A stretch of DNA of 46,625 nucleotides from CAZYPH01 sp964649095 (GCA_964649095.1 CAZYPH010000003.1:1-46625); one strand, 5' to 3'. Positions 1-9,181 are shown, numbered from the stretch's first letter. The notes: generated by a model not told the origin, from the sequence alone. Numbers and translations: made by a program.

Positions 1-2404
1 CTATACCGCTCGTCATCACACTTTTTTTGAAATGTTGGGTAATTTTTCTTTTGGCGATTATTTTAAAAAAGAAGCCATCCACTACGCTTGGGATTTTTTA
101 ACTAACGTTCTAAAACTAGATAAAAACAAACTTTATGTAACTGTTTTTACCACCGACGACGAGGCGGCAAAAATCTGGCACGAACAAGAAAAAGTGCCGA
201 CTGAACGCATCTATCGTTTTGGTGAAAAAGATAATTTTTGGTCCATGGGTGACACGGGCCCCTGCGGACCCTGTTCTGAGATTTTTGTAGACCGTGGTCC
301 ACAATACAGTTGTGGCAAAACAACTTGTGCGATGGGCTGCGACTGCGATCGCTACATGGAGATTTGGAACCTCGTCTTCATGCAATACGAACGCGCCGCA
401 GATGGTACGTTAACGCCACTCCCAAAACCCAGCATCGATACGGGCATGGGGCTCGAACGCATTGCCTCGGTACTGCAGAATGTCGACAGCAACTATGAGA
501 CCGATCTCTTTCAGACGATTATTCAAAGCCTAAAAAACCTTGCTGCCATTTCAACACCCGATGCCACACAAAAAGTAGCCCTACGAGTAATTGCCGACCA
601 TGCACGGTCGACCAACTTTTTAATTGCGGACGGCATTCTGCCATCAAACGAGGGGCGTGGTTACGTTTTACGACGCATCATGCGTCGCGCCATTCGTTAT
701 GGCCAAAAACTCGGCTTTAAAGGGCCGTTCTTTTACCAGACGGCCGGTATGGTGATTGACGCCATGGGGGCACAGTACCCTGAGCTTCGAGATAAAAAAC
801 AGTTTCTAGAGACTACGATCAAACAAGAAGAAGAGCGCTTTCTTATTACACTCGAAAATGGCTTAAAAGTTTTAAGCGATGCCATACGAGACAGTAGTGC
901 CTCTAACCATGTACTCAGCGGAGATATAGCATTTAAACTATATGATACGTTTGGCTTTCCTCTAGACCTCACGCGAGTCATCTGTGAAGAACACCACGTT
1001 ACGGTCGACGAACAGGGTTTTGAACGCGCTATGACAATGCAAAAAGACCGCTCGCGTGAATCATGGAAAGGTTCTGGTGAAGGGGCCGTTTTAGAAGTCT
1101 ATAAAGCGCTACAACAAACAGGTTTGAAGACAGAATTCTTAGGTTACGAAACCCTAAGTAGTACAGGTAAAATTTTGGCCATTGTGCAAGATGGCGTTTC
1201 AGTCAAAAAATCCACGACACGCACCATTGAACTGATTGTCGATCGCACACCGTTTTATGCAGAATCGGGCGGTCAGATGGCGGACAAAGGAACCCTCCGA
1301 AACGCTGCCGCCATAGCTCGCGTCGAGACCGTACAAAAGCCCATCAACGATTTTTTTGTGATTCGATGTACGATTGATCAAGGCTCTTTTGCTGTTGGAG
1401 ATACCGTTGAACAACAGACTGAAGCACGCACACGTGCACTGACAGCGAAAAACCACACGGCGACACACATGTTACACCACGCGCTGCGAACCTTATTGGG
1501 ATCGCACGTCAAACAAGCTGGTTCTTTAGTAACCGACGAGCTGCTACGTTTTGACTTTACCCATAATCAACCGCTCACTGCCGACGAAGTGACCAAACTA
1601 GAAGAGTTTATCAACAACAGTATCTTGGCAGGCGATGCCGTCTCGATGCAAGAGATGGACAAAGAGTCGGCGCTAGAAAAAGGCGCCATCGCATTTTTTG
1701 GTGACAAGTATGGCGATCACGTACGCGTCGTATCGGTGGGCTCTTACAGCGTTGAGCTCTGTGGTGGCACCCACGTAAAAAACGCTTCAGAGTTGCAGCT
1801 GTTTAAGATTTTATCCGAAACAGGTATTGCGGCTGGCGTGCGCAGAATCATTGCTGTGACTAGCATTCACGTGCTGAAACGCCTCAACTATCTTGAAAGT
1901 GTTGTCGACCAATTAATGCAATCAACCAAAGCCTCTGCGGCTAGCGAGCTCCACAGCAAAATTGAAAAATTAATGGCTTCAGAAAAAGACACCTTAAAAC
2001 AACTCGACGCCACAAGAAGCAAACTTTTGTCGTTTGAAACCGCCGACTGGATCAACAGCGCAGAAACGCTCCCCAACGGGTTACGCATCCTGTTTAAAGA
2101 CTTAGGCACTCAGATTGCAAATCCTGCAAAGGCGCTGCGCGATATTTCGGACACTCTCAAATCAAAACACCCCAACCTGGTGGTCGTTTTAGGCGCAGTA
2201 GACCAAGAAAAAGAGCAGTCTGTTTTATTAATAGCGGCAGCAAAAGAGGCTGTCACAAAGGGTATTCACGCGGGTCAATTGGTGAAAGCAACGGCAGCAC
2301 TAATTGGTGGTTCTGGTGGCGGAAAACCAGACTTCGCTCAGGCCGGTGGAAAAACAGGCGATTTTTCTAAGGCGTTTGCAGAAATAAAAAAACTGCTAAA
2401 TTAA
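1..2404 (+). CDS. alaS: Alanine--tRNA ligase, 5' truncated by window edge
   Basis: This gene charges tRNA-Ala with alanine in the cytoplasm and edits mischarged Ser/Gly-tRNA. The reading frame is already open at base 2 with RHHTFFEMLGNFSFGD, the class II motif region near the AlaRS N-terminus, so only roughly 70-80 residues are missing upstream. The editing-domain zinc motif HTATH lies near 1453-1467 and the CGGTH motif near 1759-1773. The C-Ala/DHHA1 glycine-rich segment (GGSGGGKPDFAQAGG) is near 2308-2352, and the protein ends normally at TAA. About 801 residues are visible against about 875 in the full family, so all three domains are present. An ATG at 32 is internal and should not be taken as the start. 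The gene converges on the HD-GYP gene with a 16-bp gap. Identification is near certain. Confidence 0.98.
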   Translation, partial: YTARHHTFFEMLGNFSFGDYFKKEAIHYAWDFLTNVLKLDKNKLYVTVFTTDDEAAKIWHEQEKVPTERIYRFGEKDNFWSMGDTGPCGPCSEIFVDRGPQYSCGKTTCAMGCDCDRYMEIWNLVFMQYERAADGTLTPLPKPSIDTGMGLERIASVLQNVDSNYETDLFQTIIQSLKNLAAISTPDATQKVALRVIADHARSTNFLIADGILPSNEGRGYVLRRIMRRAIRYGQKLGFKGPFFYQTAGMVIDAMGAQYPELRDKKQFLETTIKQEEERFLITLENGLKVLSDAIRDSSASNHVLSGDIAFKLYDTFGFPLDLTRVICEEHHVTVDEQGFERAMTMQKDRSRESWKGSGEGAVLEVYKALQQTGLKTEFLGYETLSSTGKILAIVQDGVSVKKSTTRTIELIVDRTPFYAESGGQMADKGTLRNAAAIARVETVQKPINDFFVIRCTIDQGSFAVGDTVEQQTEARTRALTAKNHTATHMLHHALRTLLGSHVKQAGSLVTDELLRFDFTHNQPLTADEVTKLEEFINNSILAGDAVSMQEMDKESALEKGAIAFFGDKYGDHVRVVSVGSYSVELCGGTHVKNASELQLFKILSETGIAAGVRRIIAVTSIHVLKRLNYLESVVDQLMQSTKASAASELHSKIEKLMASEKDTLKQLDATRSKLLSFETADWINSAETLPNGLRILFKDLGTQIANPAKALRDISDTLKSKHPNLVVVLGAVDQEKEQSVLLIAAAKEAVTKGIHAGQLVKATAALIGGSGGGKPDFAQAGGKTGDFSKAFAEIKKLLN

Positions 2405-2420
2405 TTAGATTAACACGCAC

Positions 2421-3527
2421 TTAAGCCGCCTTCTTTTCAGTAGCCGGTGTCGCTGGCGTACGATTATACAAACGCACCAAGGTGTTGATTAGAGTAGGAT
2501 CGTAACGGCCGACTTGCTGTTTTAAATAAGTTAAGGCTTCTTCAACGGAAAGCGCTTGTCGAGCCCCCCGTTTACTAATCAATGCACAAAACGCATCGGC
2601 TACAGCTACGACTTTTGCCGGATGAAAAATCACCGGCCCACGCAAACCGACAGGATACCCTGCCCCTGATGGCTCTTCATGATGTTGCTCTATAATATAA
2701 CGAACTTCATCGGGAAGGTTTGTACAGCCTTCTATCAGACGCACACCAACGCTTGGGTGCATACGCACCTCACGCCACTGGGCAGGTGTGAGCTCCTCGC
2801 TTAAGTAGTCGATATCGGCAGCCAGCGTCGTGATGCCAATGTCATGAAACAAACCACCTAAACCAATTACCCGTAATAACGGCTCGCCAGAAATGCCAGA
2901 AGCCTTTGCTAAAAACATCGACACCACCGACACCGCCACAGCATGAAAAAATAAGTATTCCGAATGCACCAATAAACGTAACACGGCCGAAAGCGATTTT
3001 GGCTCTTCTGAAAGCGTCTTAATAAAATGATTCATCATCTGAATCGACCGCTCGACTGCTTCGACTTTAGTGGCGTCATTCTGTTCTTGTTGGGCATTTA
3101 ATCCGTGTAGTACGGCAAAAATCTCATGCACATTTTGCTCTGCAATATTTGCAAGTAACGTTGCCCTTTCAGAGGCACTAAGAGCATTATTTGCGACACC
3201 TTTTAAGAGTTTTTCAGGAAGGTTCTCTGCGTATTGTTTAAACTCTTGTGCGTCTTTTTTGCGTATATAAACGCGTGTGATACCTTTTTCTATATATTTA
3301 GAAAGTCTACTATAATCAACACCAGTTGTTTTTGAAAAAACATGGACATATTTTTCACCAGGCGTGCTCGAAGCACTAGTCGCAGTCGACTGTGATGACG
3401 GGGTCGCTTTACTTACTTCTGCGGTAGTAGCCGTGCTGTCAGAGAGTTTGAGATAGACATCAAATGGCAGGGTTTTAGCCGTTCTTTTGAACAATGCAAT
3501 TTCAACTTCAAAATACTCGCTACCCAT
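2421..3527 (-). CDS. HD-GYP domain protein (probable c-di-GMP phosphodiesterase)
   Basis: A 368-residue protein with a C-terminal HD-GYP domain, the family that hydrolyses cyclic di-GMP. Visible motifs are HD at residues 228-229 (HDIG), the metal-ligand H257 (MHPSVG), HHE at 282-284 followed by GYP at 290-292, and the later VADAF. The N-terminal ~60 residues include a Ser/Thr/Ala-rich stretch (about 31-56) that looks like a flexible linker. Residues 60-180 have no recognised receiver or PAS motif, so the input signal is unknown. There is no signal peptide or membrane segment, so it is probably cytosolic. It is divergent from the small exported protein at 3680. A role in c-di-GMP control of motility is an inference from the family; flagellar genes lie 28 kb away. 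Confidence 0.93.
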   Translation of the reverse strand: MGSEYFEVEIALFKRTAKTLPFDVYLKLSDSTATTAEVSKATPSSQSTATSASSTPGEKYVHVFSKTTGVDYSRLSKYIEKGITRVYIRKKDAQEFKQYAENLPEKLLKGVANNALSASERATLLANIAEQNVHEIFAVLHGLNAQQEQNDATKVEAVERSIQMMNHFIKTLSEEPKSLSAVLRLLVHSEYLFFHAVAVSVVSMFLAKASGISGEPLLRVIGLGGLFHDIGITTLAADIDYLSEELTPAQWREVRMHPSVGVRLIEGCTNLPDEVRYIIEQHHEEPSGAGYPVGLRGPVIFHPAKVVAVADAFCALISKRGARQALSVEEALTYLKQQVGRYDPTLINTLVRLYNRTPATPATEKKAA

Positions 3528-3679
3528 ATACTACTTATATTCGCCAGAACAACGCACAGCGTCGATGGGTTAAGTTTTCCCCAATTGCAATTTGTGCCGC
3601 GTTCTAAAGTTTCGCCAATTTTCTGACGATGGTGTGGTTGAGGCTGCCATTCGCCTTAGAGCCTTGGCAAATAGATGAC

Positions 3680-4084
3680 ATGACAAAAAAGCTTATTCAT
3701 TTTCTAAACCGGTTGCTCATTACGTTTTGCGCCATTGGACCAAGCCCAGTGATAGCAAAACAGTTCGTCGTCACGGCGGTTATCAAAGACTTTCCTATGA
3801 CGGCTAAAACGGCTGTCGAAAAAGATTACTATTTAAATGCTGGCGAACGGAACGGCCTAAAAAAAGGCATGGTAGTTGATGCCTCAAGGCAATTGCCCGT
3901 ATACGACAGCATCAACAGCAAAACTTTGGCACGTACATCGGTGAAAATTGCCCGTTTGCGCATCATCCACACTGATGATTCCGTTGCAGTAGCCCGCCTA
4001 GAACAATTCTACACTACCAAAGACACTCCACTGACATTGTCTGATGGCGTCATGGTTGGTGATGACATCGCTATCACCAAATAA
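3680..4084 (+). CDS. Small exported protein of unknown function
   Basis: I do not recognise this gene with certainty. From ATG 3680 it gives 134 residues starting MTKKLIHFLNRLLITFCAIG, a good signal peptide with likely cleavage after VIAK or nearby. An in-frame ATG at 3629 would put 17 less hydrophobic residues ahead of this, so I prefer 3680, although its ribosome binding site is weak. The mature part (YYLNAGERNGLKKGMVVDA, then a beta-rich region ending GVMVGDDIAI) resembles the beta domain at the C-terminus of FlgT-like periplasmic proteins. That is a weak resemblance judged by eye. It stands alone between the HD-GYP gene (divergent) and the MFS gene 46 bp downstream. Confidence 0.75.
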   Translation: MTKKLIHFLNRLLITFCAIGPSPVIAKQFVVTAVIKDFPMTAKTAVEKDYYLNAGERNGLKKGMVVDASRQLPVYDSINSKTLARTSVKIARLRIIHTDDSVAVARLEQFYTTKDTPLTLSDGVMVGDDIAITK

Positions 4085-4130
4085 GTTTTTCCCGGCGAAC
4101 TAACGGACTACGTCTGTTATATTCCATGTC

Positions 4131-5348
4131 ATGAGAACACCCCAAGCTAACGTAGCGTTCATATTTATCACAGTCATGCTGGATATGATTGGCATTGGGG
4201 TCATTATCCCCTCGATGCCCGACATCATGCGTCGTTTCTATTTGAGCGAGTCGGTAATACCAACCTACTTAGGGTACTTTATTGCTACGTATGCCACGAT
4301 GCAGTTTGTCGCATCGCCCCTGCTTGGACTACTATCCGATCGTTATGGTCGACGCCCCGTACTGTTAGTGTCGTTATTCGTCGCAGCGCTAGACTACCTC
4401 TTAATGGGGTTTGCACCTACATTAACGATTTTATTTTTTGGACGCGCGTTAGCCGGATTGACGGGCGCTAATGTCACGGTCGCCATGGCTTATATTGCAG
4501 ATATTAGTAACAACAAAAATCGGGCCGCTAATTTTGGAAAAATGGGAGCCGCATTTGGACTAGGGTTTATTATCGGACCTATTCTCGGCGGACTCGCAGC
4601 ACACAAAGGCGCACAGGTGCCCTTCATTTTGGCATCGGCTTTAAATCTACTCAATTTTATTTTTGGATTATTTATTTTACCGGAATCGCTAAAACAACGC
4701 CGGATACGTTCAATGACGATTCGAGACCTAAACCCGCTAAATTCTATAAAGAATATATTTAAGATTCCAAATATATTACTTTTATCATGCGCCTATTTTT
4801 TAATCTCACTAGCAGGGCAAACACACCCATCGGTTTGGAACATCTATACACAAACTCGATACCATTGGGTACCGGCACAGGTTGGCTTCTCGTTAACATT
4901 TGTCGGTATTTTGGCAGCCTTAGTGCAAATCTTTATTACAAATCGTGCTGTGAAAATGTTTGGTGAATTTCCAATATTAACCTGGGGCACGTTTGTCTGG
5001 TCAGGTACATTCATGTTGTTTGGTTTGGCGACTGAGGGCTGGATGATTTACGCCATTCTCATTCCTGCGTCTGTTACCAGTGTCATGCAGCCTGCACTGC
5101 AATCGCTCTTGGCCGGACGCGTACACTCTGATTTACAAGGACAGTTGCAAGGTTCGCTTGTAAGCCTACAGAGCCTAGCTTCGATTATAAATCCGCTAAT
5201 CACAACACAACTTTTTGCTATATATAGCCAACCTAATCACATACCCCATGTGCCTGGCGCGCCCTACTTTTTTGCATCCGCCGTGACGGCATTCAATGGA
5301 ATATTAATATTAATCTATAGATCTAAAATGGCTAACCACAAAAAATAG
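4131..5348 (+). CDS. MFS transporter, TetA-like (DHA1 drug:H+ antiporter type)
   Basis: A 405-residue polytopic inner-membrane protein with about 12 hydrophobic segments. The N-terminal segment DMIGIGVIIPSMPDIM and the loop 2-3 motif LLSDRYGRRPVLL (MFS motif A) are typical of the TCR/Tet subfamily. GAAFGLGFIIGPILGG matches motif C of drug antiporters (TM5). The family exports drugs such as tetracyclines in exchange for protons, but many chromosomal members have other or unknown substrates, and nothing here (no divergent tetR) indicates an inducible resistance determinant. The 3' end overlaps the convergent Rsm22-like gene by 17 bp. Confident as an MFS transporter; substrate unknown. Confidence 0.93.
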   Translation: MRTPQANVAFIFITVMLDMIGIGVIIPSMPDIMRRFYLSESVIPTYLGYFIATYATMQFVASPLLGLLSDRYGRRPVLLVSLFVAALDYLLMGFAPTLTILFFGRALAGLTGANVTVAMAYIADISNNKNRAANFGKMGAAFGLGFIIGPILGGLAAHKGAQVPFILASALNLLNFIFGLFILPESLKQRRIRSMTIRDLNPLNSIKNIFKIPNILLLSCAYFLISLAGQTHPSVWNIYTQTRYHWVPAQVGFSLTFVGILAALVQIFITNRAVKMFGEFPILTWGTFVWSGTFMLFGLATEGWMIYAILIPASVTSVMQPALQSLLAGRVHSDLQGQLQGSLVSLQSLASIINPLITTQLFAIYSQPNHIPHVPGAPYFFASAVTAFNGILILIYRSKMANHKK

Positions 5349-6573
5349 AGGTCCGTAGAGGCGTGGACATTGCCGCATCACTAACAGCGCTCAATGCGAC
5401 TACATCAGACTTTTCGTTTGTGACTAATTCTTGAACCAAAGCCCCTCGATAGAAAGATGACCGAGCACTCTGAGATACGGCGTCTTTCTTAGAGTCTAAA
5501 ACCCGGGCCTTCATTCGCCCACAGTCTGTGCACCAATAGCTCTGCATAAAACCCTTTTGCACCATACGTTGGCTTACCATCCGACTCCAACACGCCGAGG
5601 CTTCAAAATGCTTCTGTAGTTCTCGCTGTCGAATACTCTTTTCAGGCACACACACCAGATATGAGAAGTTTATGGCAGACTTCGTGAGATCCATATTTTC
5701 AGCCATCGCGTTAAACCACGACGGATAATCAAACTCTACCTCGGCATAACACCAATCATCGACTTTAGATTCCAGCGCACCGCACTGCCGATTTGAGAAA
5801 CACGGCGTCAAAATACGCCAGCCTTGCTCAATAAGCGTTTTCCGCAATTCCAAAAGATCACGACTCGCTACTTTCGAAGCCGGCTCAACTAAACAAAGTA
5901 GTGGCACGGGTTGGTTCAAAGCTTCTGGCAGCCTTTCAAAATAATCTAAAAGCTCCCGAAAAAATACGGCTTTTGAGACAGCGTCTGAAAACACTTCGTC
6001 TACTGAATTAGAAAAACTCACCACACGGGCACGCTGTGTTTTGATCGTATCTAAAACACTACCTTTTAAAAGAGAAGCGCCTACCGGTTCACCTAAGCTC
6101 ACGAACTGCTTGGACTGATCGAAACCATAGTAACGAAACGGCATAGCCTTGTGGTCAATCTGCGCGCGCGCAGACACCCACCACTTAAGCCCCCAACCAA
6201 CGGTACCCGGACCACAACCAATATCAGCCCACGGTATAGTACTCTCTGAACTCTCAAAACCCAAAGCACCTAAGTGGCCTAGTATATATAATTCTTCTAA
6301 TATTAATGGCACTTTTAAGACATTAACTGGCAAATAGTACGCAGCGTAGATCGTCGCCATTTTTTTTGAAAAAGCATAATGATCACTCGTCTTACCTTTA
6401 CCACGATGACGACCGCGCTCTTTAGCAAGCCATTCCCAAAGCTCATCACCATCATTTTTATTTATAGTGAGACCGTCAACATACGTTCGTTTAAGGTCGT
6501 TAAACAACGTATCTACCGCGGCTGCCGAAATGCGTTCATTCTGCAAATAAAACATAGACCCACGAGGTATCAT
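5332..6573 (-). CDS. Rsm22-family (METTL17-like) small-subunit rRNA methyltransferase
   Basis: A 413-residue class I SAM methyltransferase. Motif I reads WADIGCGPGTVGWG, followed by YYGFDQS (motif II). The post-fold region has the Rsm22 hallmark: TPCFSNRQC...DDWC (C-x5-C-x10-C), then INFSYLVC and a late CTDCGRMKARVL. Mitochondrial Rsm22/METTL17 proteins act in small ribosomal subunit assembly and bind a 4Fe-4S cluster through a similar Cys set, so a cluster here is a fair inference. The start at 6573 (MIPRGSM) may be six residues early; a second ATG lies at 6555. It overlaps the MFS gene tail to tail by 17 bp. Probably soluble and ribosome-associated. Family assignment is fairly sure; catalytic activity is not proven. 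Confidence 0.85.
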   Translation of the reverse strand: MIPRGSMFYLQNERISAAAVDTLFNDLKRTYVDGLTINKNDGDELWEWLAKERGRHRGKGKTSDHYAFSKKMATIYAAYYLPVNVLKVPLILEELYILGHLGALGFESSESTIPWADIGCGPGTVGWGLKWWVSARAQIDHKAMPFRYYGFDQSKQFVSLGEPVGASLLKGSVLDTIKTQRARVVSFSNSVDEVFSDAVSKAVFFRELLDYFERLPEALNQPVPLLCLVEPASKVASRDLLELRKTLIEQGWRILTPCFSNRQCGALESKVDDWCYAEVEFDYPSWFNAMAENMDLTKSAINFSYLVCVPEKSIRQRELQKHFEASACWSRMVSQRMVQKGFMQSYWCTDCGRMKARVLDSKKDAVSQSARSSFYRGALVQELVTNEKSDVVALSAVSDAAMSTPLRTSIFCG

Positions 6574-6589
6574 GTAGGCCTATTGATGG

Positions 6590-6625
6590 TCTAGCGCTCC
6601 CCCATACATTTGAGAGAGCGCTAGA
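6590..6625. terminator. 10-bp inverted repeat between ssb and the Rsm22-like gene
   Basis: TCTAGCGCTC at 6590-6599 pairs perfectly with GAGCGCTAGA at 6616-6625 around a 16-base loop. It lies 14 bases past the ssb stop codon on the minus strand. There is no T-run on either strand, so it may be a weak terminator, an RNA stabiliser or an operator for the Rsm22-like gene that starts 17 bases further on. Confidence 0.4.
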
Positions 6626-6639
6626 TTAAAGATCAACCC

Positions 6640-7074
6640 CTATGCCGATAGGGCCTCGTCGGCAAACTCAATTGCCGTCCCCGACGACTGCATTTCTGGT
6701 GACTCATAAGCTTCAAGCTCTGTCGCCTGATGAGACCCATTCACTGGTTTAGCCATTGTACCACTACCAATAAACGTCACGCGTGATGCCACCACATTGG
6801 TGGTATATTTTTTGACTCCATTTTTATCAATGTAATGACTTTGATCTAACAAACCCTCGATCATCACCAACGAACCTTTGTCTAAATAGCGGCTGCACGC
6901 GTGTGCCTGCGTTCCAAACACCACAACGCGATGCCAGATCGTGTGTTCTTCTTTGGCACGATAGACATTCGTAGCCAGCGAAATATGCGCATAATGCACA
7001 CCACTCTCAGACTTTTTTAGTTCTAAAGATTTTCCGATGCGGCCCATTAAGATTACTTTATTGTAGTTTGACAT
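6640..7074 (-). CDS. ssb: Single-stranded DNA-binding protein (divergent, no acidic tip)
   Basis: A 144-residue OB-fold SSB: MSNYNKVILMGRIGKSLELKK, then IWHRVVVFGTQAHACSRYLDKGS and VMIEGLLDQSHYIDKNGVKKY are all in SSB order. It binds single-stranded DNA during replication, repair and recombination. The ribosome binding site AGGGAG lies about 8-13 bases upstream of ATG 7074. The C-terminus ends EFADEALSA instead of the usual DDDIPF-like tip through which SSB recruits partner proteins. The linker is short and Ser/Glu-rich rather than Gly/Gln-rich. This could be a secondary paralogue, with a canonical SSB elsewhere in the genome. It is divergent from atoE, so promoters for both should lie in 7075-7205. 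Confidence 0.93.
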   Translation of the reverse strand: MSNYNKVILMGRIGKSLELKKSESGVHYAHISLATNVYRAKEEHTIWHRVVVFGTQAHACSRYLDKGSLVMIEGLLDQSHYIDKNGVKKYTTNVVASRVTFIGSGTMAKPVNGSHQATELEAYESPEMQSSGTAIEFADEALSA

Positions 7075-7163
7075 ATTTTTTTTCTCCCTACCTCGCTTGT
7101 TAGCAACTCTTGGGCCAATTCGTAGAAGCGAATATTAAAGTTTCAAAACATGTGGCTAAAAAA

Positions 7164-7194
7164 TTGGACACTAATTTTGATCGTACGTTATATA
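7164..7194 (+). promoter_or_regulatory. Possible sigma70-type promoter for atoE
   Basis: TTGGAC at 7164-7169 and the AT-rich TTATAT/TATATA at 7188-7194 are 18-19 bases apart. The proposed -10 is only about a dozen bases before ATG 7206, so either the mRNA is nearly leaderless or the in-frame ATG at 7263 is the real start. Confidence 0.35.
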
Positions 7195-7205
7195 TATAAA
7201 ACAAT

Positions 7206-8582
7206 ATGAAAAGATCACCTCGGTTAAAACCAAATGTCGTACGGGCCTGGTCGTTAGAATCTATGGGAGCATCGGCAGAAACTTTGATGCGATCAATTTT
7301 ACCTGATCCGTTCGTATTAGTTCTTTTGCTTACCCTAATTGCATTCTCTGGGGCCTTTTGGTTCTCCGACACCACACCACACGATGCCCTACGCTTTTGG
7401 AGTATGGGTTTTTGGGAGTTGTTATCGTTCGCCATGCAAATGGCATTAATTATTGTGACAGGCGAAGCCATTGTAGCCAGTCCATCGGTAAAGTTCTTAA
7501 TTCGTACGCTGTGCTCGGTGCCGCAGAATCGTTTTCAGAGTATTATGCTACTTACGATATTCGCTCTTATTACGGGCTGGATACATTGGGGCATTGGCCT
7601 AATAGGTTCATCCTTGTTAGCGCGCGAATTAGCCATTCAAGCGCAACACAAACGCATCCAGTTGCATTATCCCCTACTCGGCGCCTGTGCCTATATGAGT
7701 ATGCTTTTATGGCACGCGGGCACTACGGCATCGGCCCCTTTACTCATCAACACACCTCAGCATTTTTTATTTAATGAGATTGGTATTATTCCCTTAGATC
7801 AAACCATTTTTGAAACCAGTAATCTTGTGGTGTGTGCCGTATTGACGATTTTAGTGCCCGTGATTCTATACCTCATGCACCCGACCAATAACATTCGATC
7901 AGTCGACCAGTTTGCGCTCTATGCCGAAAAGTCATTTGAAACCACACCCGAAAAACCAAAAACATTGGCTGAAAAACTAGAGCACAGCGCACTTACGAAT
8001 CGAGTGATCGGTGCGATCATGTTGAGCGTGTCACTAAAATCGACGCACCTTAGCGATCTCAATCACAATGCCGTCAATTTTCTATTAATTGGCATTGGTC
8101 TATTGCTGCACCGATCGCCCATCCAATACATGCAGGCCATCTCAAAGTCGGCGCAATCGACGGCCGGGGTGCTCATTCAGTTTCCGTTTTATGGTGGCGT
8201 CATGGCGTTGTTGCGCGAAACCCACTTGGGCGCTGACATCGCACAGGTTTTTCTAAAATTTGCTAATCAAACGACCCTTCCATTTTTTGCGTACCTAGCG
8301 AGCCTTTCTACGAAGTTTTTTATTCCATCGGGTGGTGGTGAGTGGGCTGTTGAGGGGCCAGTTTTTTTAAAGGCAGCCAAGCTACTACAAGCCTCAGTAG
8401 GAAAGACCACCATGGGCGTTGCTTACGGCAACATGGTCGGCAATCTCTTGCAACCATTTTGGGCGGTACCGCTTTTAAGCATTCTTAAGCTAGAAGCGCG
8501 AGACATCATGGGATTTTGTTTAGTAGTCTTTTTATTTGCATTTCCGATTCTGGGAATTGCTTTACTAAGCTCAGCTATGTAA
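7206..8582 (+). CDS. atoE: Short-chain fatty acid transporter (AtoE family)
   Basis: A 458-residue polytopic inner-membrane protein of the short-chain fatty acid transporter family (TIGR00366/PF02667). Typical family segments are LPDPFVLVLLLTL, FWELLSFAMQMALIIVTG, FPFYGGVMALL and FIPSGGGEWAVEGPV. It should import butyrate/acetoacetate-type acids, but no adjacent atoDAB genes are present in this window, so the physiological substrate is inferred. ATG 7206 sits almost on the likely -10 element. ATG 7263 (MGASAETLMRS) would leave 13-16 residues before the conserved PDP, comparable with known members, and could be the true start. Divergent from ssb; pal follows after 71 bp. Confidence 0.92.
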   Translation: MKRSPRLKPNVVRAWSLESMGASAETLMRSILPDPFVLVLLLTLIAFSGAFWFSDTTPHDALRFWSMGFWELLSFAMQMALIIVTGEAIVASPSVKFLIRTLCSVPQNRFQSIMLLTIFALITGWIHWGIGLIGSSLLARELAIQAQHKRIQLHYPLLGACAYMSMLLWHAGTTASAPLLINTPQHFLFNEIGIIPLDQTIFETSNLVVCAVLTILVPVILYLMHPTNNIRSVDQFALYAEKSFETTPEKPKTLAEKLEHSALTNRVIGAIMLSVSLKSTHLSDLNHNAVNFLLIGIGLLLHRSPIQYMQAISKSAQSTAGVLIQFPFYGGVMALLRETHLGADIAQVFLKFANQTTLPFFAYLASLSTKFFIPSGGGEWAVEGPVFLKAAKLLQASVGKTTMGVAYGNMVGNLLQPFWAVPLLSILKLEARDIMGFCLVVFLFAFPILGIALLSSAM

Positions 8583-8653
8583 GTAATTTTACCGTTACAA
8601 AATATTAATTTTATTACCAGATCATCGAATCAATTTTAAATAGGGAGTCTCTA

Positions 8654-9181
8654 ATGTTGACGCAAACAAATCAAAATAAAGCAGGTTTATCGCTTTTAAA
8701 ACTAGCTACTATTACAGTCGCTACTTTGGCTTTAACCGTGGGCTGTTCTAAGAAGAACAAACCCGGCAGTGGTGCAGAAGGCAATGGTCCAGTGACCTCA
8801 GAAGATGTCAATGCAGGCTTAGTAGATAGCGATGCCGGCAACGCCTTTGGTTTACGCACGGTTAACTTTGCTTATGACTCCTCCGCTTTAGATGCTGGTG
8901 CCAAAGAAACTTTATTGCACAATGCCCAAGTATTAAAAGACAAGTCATCCGTAGCAGTACAAATCGAAGGGCACACCGATGAACGTGGTGGTGTACAATA
9001 CAACATCGCGTTGGGTGAGCGTCGTGCCAATGCGGCTCGTAGCTTCTTGTTAGAGAACGGTGTGGATGCTAGCCGCGTTAGCATCATTTCTTACGGTAAA
9101 GAGCGCCCAGTTGCTCAAGGACACGACGAAGCAGCTTGGGCACAAAATCGCCGCGCCAACTTCAAAGTTACTCAACAGTAA
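8654..9181 (+). CDS. pal: Peptidoglycan-associated lipoprotein
   Basis: A 175-residue outer-membrane lipoprotein that anchors the OM to peptidoglycan as part of Tol-Pal. It has a signal peptide with lipobox LTVGC (Cys about residue 31), a short low-complexity linker, then an OmpA-like domain. That domain contains VNFAYDSSALDAGA, IEGHTDERGGVQYNIALGERRA and the conserved Arg in the ALGERRAN segment. ATG 8654 is preceded by TAGGGAG. A strong terminator closes it at 9213-9248, so it is probably monocistronic. No tolQRAB genes are visible upstream (atoE is the neighbour), although a CpoB-like gene lies 1.2 kb downstream. Confidence 0.96.
   Translation: MLTQTNQNKAGLSLLKLATITVATLALTVGCSKKNKPGSGAEGNGPVTSEDVNAGLVDSDAGNAFGLRTVNFAYDSSALDAGAKETLLHNAQVLKDKSSVAVQIEGHTDERGGVQYNIALGERRANAARSFLLENGVDASRVSIISYGKERPVAQGHDEAAWAQNRRANFKVTQQ

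Noticed and set aside
4131..5348. TetA-like pump as an acquired tetracycline-resistance gene
   Set aside because: No tetR, IS or change in composition; typical of chromosomal DHA1 transporters.
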